From: Cadophora sp. MPI-SDFR-AT-0126
Lineage: Eukaryota; Ascomycota; Leotiomycetes; Helotiales; Ploettnerulaceae
Reading direction: 5' to 3'
Length of the DNA: 64,000 nucleotides
Assembly (NCBI GenBank): GCA_020747065.1
Contig: JAGMVK010000013.1
Location: 620,001 to 684,000 of the forward strand
The translations under genes were made by a program, and so were the position numbers. The notes below the pieces were generated by a model, which had not been told where the DNA came from, did not search any database, and saw only the letters and a list, made by a program, of their open reading frames with translations. This document shows positions 1 through 10,800 of this stretch, piece by piece; position 1 is the stretch's first letter, and each line of letters begins with the position of its first letter.

Positions 1-559
1 TAGGCGTTATGCCGGAAAAGTTAGATGGCTTTAGATCTTCTGGTGCCCAAGCAATTAAAAACGATTAAGAGTAGCCTAACAAAGATTCTGGCTATGCTCT
101 TGCACACTCAACTATATCTTTTTGCTTTAAGTCAATAACGTTGTGATACGGAGGTCTCAAGAAATCTTACGCTGAACAGAATTCTTAACAATAAGTATGC
201 TCCACTGGAGCCAGTGTCCAGCCTTAGACTTCAACAAGTCCCAGCACGGCAGTGAAGTGAGCTAGTAAACATGACATGCAAAATCAGCCTGACGTATGCC
301 TGTAGCACCTGTTTGCAAGCAATATACTTGGAAGATGACATTGTGAGCGAAGAGAAGACTCCAGACAGCGAAAGCCTAAGCTCGAACTGCAAGTAGGTCT
401 ACCAAACTTCGGTCATACCCCGGCACCTACTCTCTCCACTATCTCCACTACACACTCGCCAATCCAACCTAGACGGAAAGAAAGAGAGAAAAAAACGGAT
501 TTCACTATCAAGCGTATCTAACCAAATAACACCTTTCCTGGCACAGCATGTGTTAATCA
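1..559. other. Left-edge flank, no gene seen
   Basis: I see no convincing coding region, RNA gene or repeat here. Short open frames antisense to the tRNA that follows have no recognisable protein character. The stretch is the upstream flank of the alanine tRNA gene beginning at 560. Confidence 0.5.
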
Positions 560-658
560 GGGGATATGACGAAGTGGTATCGTGCATCATTTGCATTCTG
601 CTCTCGCAGCAGTATTCATGACTTGATGAAATCCCGTGTTCGATCCGCGGTATCTCCA
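560..658 (+). tRNA. tRNA-Ala (anticodon UGC), intron-containing
   Basis: The cloverleaf folds fully. The acceptor stem 560-566 pairs with 651-657 and contains G3:U70, the classic alanine identity pair. The D arm is 569-583 (ACGA with TCGT). The anticodon stem is CATCA with TGATG (585-589 and 624-628). The anticodon TGC is at 592-594. The T arm is CCGTG-TTCGATC-CGCGG, and the discriminator A is at 658. A 27-nt intron (596-622) sits one base 3' of the anticodon, the canonical eukaryotic tRNA intron position. The mature length is 72 nt. A T run about 35 bases downstream may end Pol III transcription. It reads GCA and neighbouring Ala codons. It lies about 1 kb from the alanyl-tRNA synthetase gene that would charge it. 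Confidence 0.93.
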
Positions 659-1049
659 TTCTAATACATCAAATCCGTGCTCAGGCATGAACTTTTTAGA
701 ATTTTTTGCTTCTCTTCCTGTTTTTGACCAGTGTGTGATTTTTAGGCCCTTTTCAAAGTAACCGTGGGCGAGGAGGCGCATGGATAAGTAAGCGATGAAA
801 GGGGCAGGGTCTACTTTGCTAAGCGAATATAAATAGACCCATAAAATACCACAACAATCCTGTCGCTAGCCTGCCTAGGGAAACCAGCAATCAGATCTGG
901 TTGCAAAAAAAAGGGTCAAAAGCCCCCTCTCTTAGCTGTATATCTTTTCAACCACTCCTCCAACCTGAAGATTGACAAGGTATCGACCATCATTCACAGC
1001 TTGCGCCAGTCTGTCCGGCGCGTAAAAACACCAAAAAAAATACATCTTT
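659..1049. other. Spacer between the two tRNA-Ala genes
   Basis: No gene is visible. T-rich runs near 692-710 follow the plus-strand tRNA. The eight-base A run at 1033-1040 reads as a T8 Pol III terminator for the minus-strand tRNA gene whose 3' end is at 1050. Confidence 0.5.
1033..1040 (-). terminator. Pol III oligo-T terminator of tRNA-Ala(CGC)
   Basis: Eight consecutive A on the plus strand give T8 on the transcribed sense strand, starting 10 bases past the tRNA 3' end. This is a strong Pol III stop. Confidence 0.75.
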
Positions 1050-1152
1050 TGGAGCAGGTATGATTCGAACACACGACTTTTCCAACATTATCATCTACAT
1101 CGGATGTAGAACATTATGCGAATGGAACACGCTACCACTGCGTCACAGCCCC
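1050..1152 (-). tRNA. tRNA-Ala (anticodon CGC), intron-containing
   Basis: Read on the minus strand, the acceptor GGGGCTG (1152-1146) pairs with CTGCTCC (1057-1051). It has G3:U70 and one U-U mismatch at the sixth pair. The D arm is ACGC with GCGT. The anticodon stem TTCCA pairs with TGGAA. The anticodon CGC is at 1120-1118. The T arm is GTGTG-TTCGAAT-CATAC, with discriminator A at 1050. A 31-nt intron (1086-1116) follows A37 and carries a perfect six-base-pair hairpin (CTACAT with ATGTAG). The mature length is 72 nt. It would read the GCG codon. Alanine identity rests on both the anticodon and G3:U70. Confidence 0.92.
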
Positions 1153-1695
1153 TGTGATAAGTTTATGAAGAGGATAATGCATATTTGGTTACATAACTAT
1201 GATAGTAAAGTCCCGAAGTTCTGACATACAACGTGAGCTTTCCACCCTATCTGGAAGCCATGAGTCAGGACAGAAGTAGAGCATATAGAATGATGGATTA
1301 CAGACATCGTGGGTACTCACACTTCCTAGAATTTCTGACTTGAGTTGGTCGAAAAGAACATCGACTAGGGCTATGGACTCGGTAAGAAACGCAGCTGTTT
1401 AGCGCATGGACTCAAGGAGAGCGATTCAAGCGCAGCGTGTATCATGAGGAAACCTACTGATCATGTTTATCTACCTTTCGGTGGAAGACGGAGGAAGGGG
1501 ATGTCCTATCAAATTGAAAATCATGGAATTTCCTCTAAAGCAAGCAAGCAAACTACCCACCCAGCTCCAAAGCAGATCAGATACCGCCCAATCTACAAGC
1601 TACACTTGGTCCCGACGATGAAATCACATGCCACTACCATTTTACATCCACAGACTACGAAAATGAACTCCCGGGTATAACGCCTCCATCCATCC
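1153..1695. other. Flank between tRNA-Ala(CGC) and the AlaRS stop
   Basis: It holds the upstream flank of the minus-strand tRNA and the probable 3' UTR of the alanyl-tRNA synthetase gene. No other gene is supported. Confidence 0.5.
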
Positions 1696-4600
1696 TCACT
1701 TGAGCTTCTCAGCAAGCCACTTCTCTGCAGCTGCGACACCCTCTCCAATCTTGTGTGGATTAGTACCCTGGCCAGTTCTCGTAGGCTCCTTTCCTCCTGA
1801 GCGGCCGCCGATGACATCAGAGACTGATGCAGCCCAGTGCTCAGCAGTGACTCCCTTTGAGGAGTGATCCTACAGAAAGTCAATACGTATACTGCAGAAA
1901 AATTGAAAGCGGGTACTCACAGTGCCTACGTAAACACCATGTACTATCTCCGTCTCAGTACCAGCGAAGAGATAGACGGACTTATCCTTAGCCTTAGACT
2001 TGAAGTGGTTCATGACATCGGCAATAGCTTTCGAATTAGCAGAGATGGGCAGTGTGCCAATGTAGACCTTGCTATCCTTGTTCTCAGCGAAATGGCCAGT
2101 GACGGTATCGAGTGCAGTCTTCGACTCGGCCTTTTGCCTCTTCTTCTGCTCGTCCAAGAGACCCTTCTGAATCTTTGCGAAACGTGTCTTGAGCTCTTCT
2201 TTTGTCAGAGATGAAATTGTGAGTTGATTTAAGTCGTTCTGCACAGACTTTACCTCAGCCTCTTTCTCTGGTCCATGTGGCATCTGTTCAAGAGTGGAGA
2301 TTCGCTTGCCGAATTCAATGGCGAGTCGTTGAACTTCATGAGCGGCGTCACCAGTGTAAGCGATGATACGTCGGATACCCTTGGCAATACCGCTCTCTTC
2401 CACGATAACAAGATCCTTGATGAGGCCCGTCTTCTCAACATGAGTCCCACCGCAGAACTCGACACTGACTTCTCTCCACTTAGGATTGGTTGGGTTCTCC
2501 AATAATTCATCAACCGGCACCCCGACAGATACGACACGAACTGGATTTGGATATGTCTCTCCGAACACAGCACGGACACCTTCGATACCCTTGGCAACAT
2601 CTAGGTCAACTTCCTTGGAGTAGATCTCGCAATTTTGCTTGATGTAGGCATTTGACGAATCCTCAATCTTCTTGATCTCAGGCAAAGTGACTTGAGCCTT
2701 GTGGGAGAAATCGAATCTCAGCTTGTCTTGGTCAACAAGAGATCCCTTCTGGTTGATGTCTTCCCCCAAGTGTTCCCGCAAAGCATGGTTGAGAATGTGC
2801 GTTCCGGTATGGTTGTTTCGGATAGGTTGTCTGCGGAGTTCATCATATTCGCAAATGATCTCATCTCCAGCCTTCAACTGACCGTATTCCAGATAGCCGT
2901 TGTGAACAATGTACCCTCCATATGCCTGGACATCAAGCACCTTGAACTCAGCAACACCATCAATGATGATTTTGCCAGTGTCAGCAACTTGACCTCCCTG
3001 CTCGGCATAGAAATTGGTCTTATCCAGTAAGATACCGAATGGCTTGTCTGACGGAAGGCCCTCCGTTGACTTCAAGAAGCTCTTTCCATCATAGACGAGC
3101 GAGACTTTGGCAGTCGTGTCTCCCTTCGAGAATTTGGCGTCGTCATTCGGCCTTGGTACACCCATCTTGTCCAATTCTGCGATCTGATGTACGTCGAACT
3201 TGGCAAATGTGTGAGATGCCTCCTTGACAGACATACTGGCCAAGCGAGCAGTCTCCTTTGCGACCTCAATCTCCGCATCATCAGTCTCCAGCCCTCTCTC
3301 CTCTGCCATAATCTTGGTCAAATCCTCGGGAAACCCGAAGGTGTCGTATAATCGCCAAACATCTGCACCAGAGAGCTTCTTTTCCCCGTTCTTGACAGCA
3401 AGAGCAGCGTACTTCTCGAACTGCTTCTCACCACGGTCGAGTGTCCTAGCGAATGCCTCTTCTTCCTCGTCCAGAATCTCCTTGACATCGACTTGCTTCT
3501 CAACAATCTCGGGGAATTGCTCGCCCATCTGTTCAACAAGAGCAGGCAGGATCTTGGAGAAAAAACTGCCGATCTCAGCATTGAAATACTTTCGTGCATA
3601 CCGAGAACCACGACGTAATACTCTCCGGACCACATAACCTCTGCCGATGTTGTTTGGAACGCCTCCGTCGGATATGGCGAAGGTTAGTAAACGGATGTGA
3701 TCAGCAATGACACGGTATGCAGTGTCAATGCCATCAACGTCATCCTTACCGTACTTGTCGGTGTATTTCCTAGCTCCTGTGACTTCCTGGATCTTGACGA
3801 ACAATGGGTGGAATACATCGGTGTCGTAGTTTGAAGACTTGTCCTGCAACACCGACACCAATCTCTCGTAACCCATACCAGTGTCGACATGCTTTGCTGG
3901 CAGAGCCTTAAGAGACTTATCCTTTTGTCTGTCATATTGAATGAAGACATTATTCCAGATCTCGAGAACATTTGGGTCGTCCATATTGACAAGACTGGCA
4001 GCATTCCGACCACCACCTATCCTATCGTAGTGAACTTCGCTGCAGGGCCCGCAAGGTCCTTGGTCACCCATCTCCCAGAAGTTGTCCTTCATGTTACCGG
4101 GCAAGATATGATCTTCTGCAACTCCAACCTTCTTCCATAGCTCCTTAGCCTCCAAATCTGGCTCCAATCCAGCAGAAGCGTCGCCCTCGAAGTATGTAAC
4201 ATAAAGGCGATCTGGATCTAGGCCGTATACTTTTGTAAGAAGCTCCCACGACATCTCAATAGCACCTTGCTTGAAGTAATCGCCAAACGACCAGTTGCCC
4301 AGCATTTCGAAGAAAGTCTGAGTCACATCAGCCAAATTCATGGGAACCGTGGCAAGGTCACTTACATGATGGTAGCTGTCTTTTCCAACATCATCCAAGT
4401 CCTAAATAGTTCCTATATCAGTTGTGCTCTTCTGCTGTTCGAGTATATCCTCACATTATGCTTTCCTCCCGCACGAATACACTGTAAAACGGTCAGCGTT
4501 CCCCTCCATTTGTTCGACAGCCATTGTGTGTCACCTTCTGCGTGTCTACGGCTCTCTTCAGCTGCGCCATATCATCGGTCTGGCCTATTGTTCCCAGGAA

Positions 4601-5124
4601 GATAGGCTTGAACTGATTCATACCAGCATTGGTGAAGAGGAGGGTAGGGTCGTTGTGGGGTACGACCGAGGACGAGGGCACTACAGACACCACACATTAG
4701 CTATATACATATTCAACAGCCTCAATGGAAGTATAGAGAGATTGAATAACATCTCCCAGCCCCAATTGAGGCATCATCTGCGTCGCGAGTCCGGCCAAAA
4801 AATCTCCCCCTCCTTAGAAAAACTACCCCGCCACATACCAATCGTGTGTCCCTTGCCCTCAAAGAACTCCAAGAAGGTCTTTCTGACCTGTGGGGCAGTC
4901 CATTTCTCCTGTGCCATCCTTGCGACTGTCGTCGAGAAACTTCTAGATGTGCGGAGAGTTGGAATAGTGTTTGTTGCGCGCGTGCAGCCAAAAATCGTAA
5001 TAAATCGCGTCGTCGTCCGCTGTTGCTGCGGGTGCAGGCGTTGCTCGGTAGTAGTAGTAGAATATCGTCGAAGTCGGAGGTGACTCAGGCGGATTCTCAG
5101 ACTGACTCCTCGCAAACCATTCAT
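1696..5124 (-). CDS. ALA1: Alanyl-tRNA synthetase, cytosolic and mitochondrial forms
   Basis: Class II synthetase that attaches alanine to tRNA-Ala. Five exons are inferred: 4839-5124, 4535-4680, 4455-4481 (27 nt), 1921-4401 and 1696-1869. From the inner ATG at 4917 the protein is 968 aa and starts [19 protein letters not shown], the usual cytosolic start. An in-frame ATG at 5124 adds 69 Arg/Ser/Thr-rich residues (for example [12 protein letters not shown]) that look like a mitochondrial presequence, giving 1037 aa. One gene serving both compartments is usual in fungi. The aminoacylation core ([15 protein letters not shown]-like region) is followed by the editing domain with HTGTH and CGGTH zinc motifs and a C-terminal C-Ala domain. 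The last intron (1870-1920) removes a short stop-bearing extension. The 5' end faces the gene at 5306. It lies beside two tRNA-Ala genes. Very secure as a family call; the upstream start is inferred. Confidence 0.95.
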
Positions 5125-5305
5125 CCGCGCCCTCTCCTCTGTGCACTGGATTTCTGGTATTGCGAATCCCGATAGGTGGCCCAGGCGAAGAACAGGACTT
5201 TGGCTCCTTGCTGCGACGGTCTGCGACTTTGTTTTATTTGTGATTGGAGGGAGTGTTGGGTTGCACGGTGTTAAAGTGGTTTGGTTTGGGAGGAGAGATG
5301 AGAGG
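5125..5305. promoter_or_regulatory. Compact divergent promoter, AlaRS / unknown gene
   Basis: Only 181 bases separate the upstream AlaRS ATG (5124) from the ATG of the plus-strand gene (5306), 388 if the cytosolic ATG is used. The two genes must share this promoter, or transcribe through each other's 5' leader. Confidence 0.5.
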
Positions 5306-6061
5306 ATGGACCGCGTAGCGAACAGCAAGATCAGGAAGAGAAAAGCCGAGAGTCAAGACAACGAGCGATTGAACAAACGCCTGAGCTTGCTGAATTTAGG
5401 TTGGTATTTTCTACTTCCAATCCCTTTCAGGAACTTCTGACTTATGTTTACTTTTTTGGCAGAGCGCAATGGCGAGAAGCTCTATGTGCCAGTGGAACAT
5501 CCCACGCCCAACACTAAGAAATCCAAATCTCCAGTGCAACGACCGCCACCAGACGATGATACGATGCAATTGGACGATACAAAGCATAAAGTCTACATTT
5601 ATGACCTAGACGCCGAATTATCAGACAGCGAGTCCTCCGACGATGGCAAGCTCATCTTCCTACCAGACATCCAGAAGCACCTTCTAGAAACGCGCATTCC
5701 TCCCATGATACTGGCAAACAACGAAGGTGAACTGGCAGGCAATAACCAACTAGTGCTTTACAATATTCCAACTTCATTGACGGTACCCGAGGAGCAGGAC
5801 AGTGTTCGAAAGGCTATTATTGAAACGAGAGCCAGGGCTCGGGCGGCGCAAGAGCAGAGACGGAACGAAGAGGCCCGGAAGATTGAGTTGAAGAAGACAC
5901 CCGATGCCCGGGACTGGTATCGACATATGGAGGAAAGTGGAACTGCTTCTCAAGGACCAAATTTTGTACTCCCGGGACCAGAACCTATGGACGGTGAGCC
6001 TACTGTACCCATGGCCCAAGGACCTCTGGACGACGATCCAGATGCTATGGACCTAGGATGA
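5306..6061 (+). CDS. Acidic, largely disordered protein of unknown function
   Basis: Two exons (5306-5399 and 5463-6061) give 230 aa. The junction is phase 1 and reads LNLERNGEKLYVPVEH. I do not recognise the family. A basic N-terminus (NSKIRKRKAESQ) resembles a nuclear localisation signal. A semi-ordered core follows (VYIYDLDAELSDSESSDD, then KLIFLPDIQKHLLETRIPP). After that comes an Arg/Glu/Ala-rich predicted helix (RKAIIETRARARAAQEQRRN, about residues 145-175) and an acidic Pro/Met-rich tail ending MDLG. Splice sites, reading-frame length and sensible composition support a real gene. Nuclear location is inference. It is transcribed divergently from AlaRS and convergently with the RCR gene, with 196 bases between the two stops. 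Confidence 0.8.
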
Positions 6062-6257
6062 ATGAGGGGACGAGAATTAAGAAACATAAATACAAGAGAA
6101 CTTTTCACAAGCTTCCAATCTTGTTGACTTATCTATTCCTGATAGTGTCTATGGTATTCTATGCCCCTTCCACCAAAAAACCGCTCCATTACGCCCTCCA
6201 ATTACAAGAAATACAATCTGCCAAAATCGCTCATGCCCAAATCCTCCGCTCATAAAG

Positions 6258-6926
6258 TCATAGCCTGTATGGATTGTTGCTCACAGTGCTCGCTCCAGTG
6301 TGGTTTGCTTGAACAGCTGTAGGAGGAGGTCCTGGTGGGGCTTCGTAGGCAGGCGAAGGTTCGCCAGTAGTTTCTGCTGGTCTTCGGGTCGGCTCTGCAC
6401 GCCATTGTGATGGATCGACCTTGGTGGCTCCAGCAGGTGGTTGGTAAGTGGGTGGGAGGTCGGAATTGTTGTAAAGAGGAGGTGGCATTGGATACATTCC
6501 GTGTTGGCCGTTCTGTTGCGGTGGCGGATATTGATGGTAGTACACAGCTGGGTTTTGATAGTTCGGATCGTATCTGGCTCTATCCCGTCTGCTAAGGAGC
6601 CACTGCCCACGGTCAGTATTTATCCACACTTGCCATGTTGCCCTGAGGATGAGGAACTTACACGATGGTATCCTAGAGGTACAAGACCCTTGTTGATTCT
6701 TCTCTTCGCATGCCAGTAGCCACCGATCATGTATGCCATGAACAAGAAGAACAACCCGAAGAACACCGACCACCTGACGATTTGCCCATCCTACAAAAAG
6801 GTCAGTATCACGGAATGGTAGCCCCGTGTCGACTGCAGCACACACCTTTGTCCACCAGAAGCTATTCCTATCGTCGTAAAGGAACTCATCATCGTTGAAG
6901 TTCTGTCTCTCCGCAATGATCGCCAT
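6258..6926 (-). CDS. RCR-family single-pass membrane protein
   Basis: Three exons (6846-6926, 6662-6790, 6258-6602) give 184 aa. The N-terminus is MAIIAERQNFNDDEF and ends at NSFWWTK. Exon 2 then encodes a transmembrane helix (RWSVFFGLFFLFMAYMIGG, about residues 32-51) and the conserved YWHAKRRINKGLVPLGYHRW. A cytosolic Pro/Tyr-rich tail follows (AVYYHQYPPPQQNG, PPPLY, PPTYQPPAGATKVDPSQW). Yeast Rcr1/Rcr2 share this plan. They act in chitin deposition, Congo red resistance and endosome-to-vacuole trafficking of membrane proteins, using PY motifs that bind Rsp5-type ligases. PPPLY and PPTY here are candidate PY sites. The family call comes from the architecture and motif order; the exact cellular role is inferred. 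Confidence 0.82.
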   Translation of the reverse strand: MAIIAERQNFNDDEFLYDDRNSFWWTKVCAAVDTGLPFRDTDLFVGWANRQVVGVLRVVLLVHGIHDRWLLACEEKNQQGSCTSRIPSCKFLILRATWQVWINTDRGQWLLSRRDRARYDPNYQNPAVYYHQYPPPQQNGQHGMYPMPPPLYNNSDLPPTYQPPAGATKVDPSQWRAEPTRRPAETTGEPSPAYEAPPGPPPTAVQANHTGASTVSNNPYRL

Positions 6927-7890
6927 CTTGACAGTCGGATATCCTCTCTCTCTATCTCTCTCTCTCTATCGCAGACGACAGACTGTTGGTATTGCAATCT
7001 TGGTTGAATATTTCGAAGGATGTATGTGAGGGTACGCAACGAAATCGAAGGTGATCGCAATCTATCACCTCGCGTGGTGTGGTGAGGTGTCGTATCGGGC
7101 GGGGAAGGAGTGTCTCGAATTATTATCTCATCTATCTGTAACAATCAATCTATGGCGTCGTCAAATGAAGGGAATGAATGAATCAGAGGGAGAGATAGAA
7201 GAAAGAGCCAAGCATTCAGAAAAGTGTAAAAGGGTTTATGTAAGGAAAGCTTGTTCTTGCGCGTGTGGCTGAGTAGAGTTGGGGATTGCGTTGCGTTGAG
7301 CCAACAGGTTGAAGCTGGAACAATGCTCGTGCGATGCGAGGTTTCAGGAGCGTTGCGAGTTGGCTTGCCGGACAAGCTTGTTTCTGTTTGCCGAATTACC
7401 GACCCCTAAGACACGCTGAACTTGCGAAATGTAGCTTTATCTTTCTGTTCTGCTGGTGTGTGTCTGTTTCCAAGAAGTTTTTTTCTGTTGGAATGCATGT
7501 CCAAGATCCAGTGCAGCGGAATCCAATGTTCCGATGGGCAAATGTACGGAGTAAGTAAACAACGAGCCAATCTTCAAGGGTCACTAGCGTCATTGGCAAG
7601 GGAACGGCTGCAACCGCGCTTTAACGGGATGCATAAGTACCCCTGACTAAAATGGAGCCTCATCACGCAACCGAGAAGTGAGATTCGAAGGTTGAGCCTC
7701 AACTCTGTTACACTTTTCCTAAGCTCTTCAGTATGAGGCAATTTTGAAGGGACTGATTGGCAGCAACGACGTAAGTGACGCAGGACGTACTAATATTATT
7801 GAAGCCACTAGAGCTTACTATTCTTCTAAGGTCTTATCATGTAATGATTTCATATTTGTTAGACCGGAGTTACCCTCGTAGAAGTGAACT
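6927..7890. other. Intergenic, RCR 5' side and VPS8 3' side
   Basis: A CT microsatellite lies at 6942-6970, just upstream of the RCR start, as is common in fungal promoters. Past it I see no coding region; small open frames are not protein-like. The part next to 7890 is the likely 3' UTR of VPS8. Confidence 0.5.
6942..6970. repeat. CT microsatellite in the RCR promoter / 5' UTR
   Basis: Near-perfect CT dinucleotide run broken by two TAT interruptions, 16 bases upstream of the RCR start codon on the opposite strand (GA on the sense strand). Confidence 0.85.
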
Positions 7891-10800
7891 TCATACATGA
7901 TCTTGCTTCGAGGAAGCACAAAGGGGACAACTGAATTCCCTCCAATCACTCCTCACCACATCATCAGCCTGCATATTCTCCAGGCAACTCTGGTGATAAA
8001 TGTGTCTACAGGCCAACACCACCAGCGGTCCCAAATCCGGCTGTATCTTTGCCACGGCTTCATTTATCTGCTGACCTTCCTCTTCCTCCCCATTTCCGGC
8101 ACCTTTGCCTCTGCCCTTTATTATGTCGGTAACGCTGGCTTTGCTAGTATTCCGAGTATGTGCACGTCCTTTCCCGCGCTCGACTTCCGCGCCCGCTTGT
8201 TCGGATCTCCGTTCTTTCCTCCTCTTCAAATCCATTTCTTCTCGTTCTTCCCATTTGGAGAAAACGTCACCGGAAACGCCTGGACCCCAAACTCGTCGAC
8301 CGCAGCCCTCACATGTGGAGCCACGGGGTCTCCAGCCTCGTTGTCGAAGAGCGGTTGCTGTCTGTACGTTGACAAAAAGATCCTTGTCGAGTAAGCGGTT
8401 CGCTAGACTAAGGATGCTCTCTTCATAAGCGTATGCGGAGAAGACTGAAGTAAGTACAGCTCGAAGATCGCTTAGATTGGGTGATGAGATCGACGCTCTG
8501 GTCAAGAACGCTCTGAGGATTCTCAAAAACGACAGACTTGCTCCCGATGGAGATGGGCTGGAGGTCGATTCCAGTAAGGCGGTAAAAGTTCGCTGCACAA
8601 GAATTCGTAATTGAGCAACGAGCTTGTCGTGGTCGATATCTTCAGCTGCCTCTAGATCATCTAGACTAACCGACAGTTTCCTGGTGATTTGGACCGTAAT
8701 ATCGATGAGGTCAAGCCATAGAGCCTCATCAGGGTGAAGCTCATTCTTTGGAGATGATTTCTTTCGGGCAGGGGAAGCGATTAGTCGTGGCTGGTTAGTC
8801 TTGGTATGATCTTGACACAACCAGATGCCGACATTCGTGTACTTCTGTAAAGCCTCCAACAGATCTTCGATCGCTTCACCTACATGCATTGACTGCGTGT
8901 CTTCGGCTGAGCTGTTCAGGAGGCCAAGCATAGTACTCTCCAGTGTCCTGAGGTGCTTGATAAGTCGGTCCATGCCTCCTCGAAGCTGGCCTTCTCGGGC
9001 CATCAAAACCACAGCAGCATCAACCACTCCGCTCTCTTCCATGTATGGCAGGACCTTATCAAGGCGGAGATCGCTCGCTTGCACTAGCTCCACGTACGTT
9101 GCCACATGCGTAGAGTCAAACTTGCACATGAGCTGAACATATCGCTCAGTGAACTCCGAGTGTGACGGCATCTCGGCATACTCTCTATCAACATCACTTG
9201 GCTCGAACAGAGTGTGCAAGTACGTGTATTGCAACTTGGAGTCATCTGGAAGGGAGTTCAAGAACTTCTCATGAAGTGTGGGTGCATAAGACTCAATAGC
9301 CTGTGCTGCTTTTACTGCATCTAGATGCAACAGATCACTCGCGTGGGCTTCAATGACCTCATGGACATCCCGAACTTGTCGTTTCGTTAACCCCGAACGG
9401 GGTCTTAAGCAGTCCGCAATACAGTCAAACACAGCTTCCTGGTCCTCTGGATCATCGAAATATGTCTGGATAAGTTTGCTGTACTGTTTGTCTGATTTGT
9501 AGATACTCTTGAGAACTCTGTAGAATCCAGCCTTTTCAAACAATGGAATCAAAGCTTCCAAGTCTGGTGGATGGTAGACCGATAGTAAGTATTCTGCACT
9601 TAATTGAGCATCATCAGCCAAGTCCTCGCCGGGGTAGTCGCATAAGCCTGCGAGGACTTTATGCAAGGCCGTTCCGGAAAGTAGTAGATATTGAGGGAAT
9701 TTCGGAAGATTCCGAGCGATGAACATATCCAGGTATATTGTGTCTTCAGTTGCGAAGTCGTTGTGATTCATGACCTCCAGTAAGATAGTGATCACATACT
9801 GCCGGTTCACAGAGAGGCCAAAGACATGCTCCTCTGACAGATCCCGGCTTGAGCCTCCGTTGACGGCTCGCTCTGGAGTATCATTGAGGAAAGAGTCCTC
9901 GAAAGCCTCGTTCAGAGCACTCAGGAAGCTTGGAGCATCGAACTTCAGGATCATTCGAAGGTAAGGAAATGATGGCTCGTGCTGTTGGGTGGGCTGCGTC
10001 AAGAATGGCTTTCCGGTGGCTCTGGGCCATGTAATGGTCCTTCCTGAGAATATAAACCAGTACAATTCTGCCTTCGCGTCCAATGCTTCTCGCTCCTCTA
10101 GTACCTCACCAGTGGGATACACCCGTCCTGTGAAGGTGTATGACATGTATGGAAACATCTTTAGCGCATTGACACCGAAAATAGGATCTTCCATGACGTT
10201 TCCGTTCGTAAAATAATCTCCATGCTGCACAAGGGGTATCAAAAGCGTCAAGAGATCTATCAGGGGTGTTATGTAATCGTGAAGTGCTCGGTTCCAAACA
10301 TAAATGAGAGCGTCATAAAGATTGTGCTGTTTACACAGTGTGGTAACTTGGTCGATGTCGAGAGTTGTTGTTTCCATGTTGCAAATCATTTCTTCGAGTC
10401 GGCTTTCTAGTCCTTTGGTGACGTAGTGGGTCACCATGGCTTTCACGACGCTTGGCGGTATGGCAGTGATCTGCTTTTCTAGGATGTGCGGCTCCAAGGT
10501 CTCGAGGAAGATGCCCTCAGAATCCCCATCCTCATACCACTCATATGCTTCCTCAAAGAGGAAATCGACGTCGCTTATGCTAAGACAAGCTTCAAAGCAA
10601 GCCTCAGCCAAGTCCTTCAGAGGTATGTCATCTGTGGAAACGGCCTGTTTCTGTTTCTGTTTCTGGCCGAAAGCGAATTTCAATGAAGCCGTCATAATCT
10701 CAACGAGCTTGTCTTGAACCATCGAATGCCGTAGGGCTGTGTCCTCAGGCAACCCGATTGTGAGTTTGTCCGCGGCCCCTGTGTAGTACGACGTAGCTAG

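Noticed and set aside
1864..3637. Several plus-strand open frames of 110-140 codons opposite AlaRS
   Set aside because: They are shadows of the AlaRS coding frame with no protein-like motifs of their own.
4424..5083. Plus-strand 219-codon frame
   Set aside because: It is antisense to AlaRS exons 1-3 and their introns, has Cys/Val/Arg low-complexity ends and no family resemblance.
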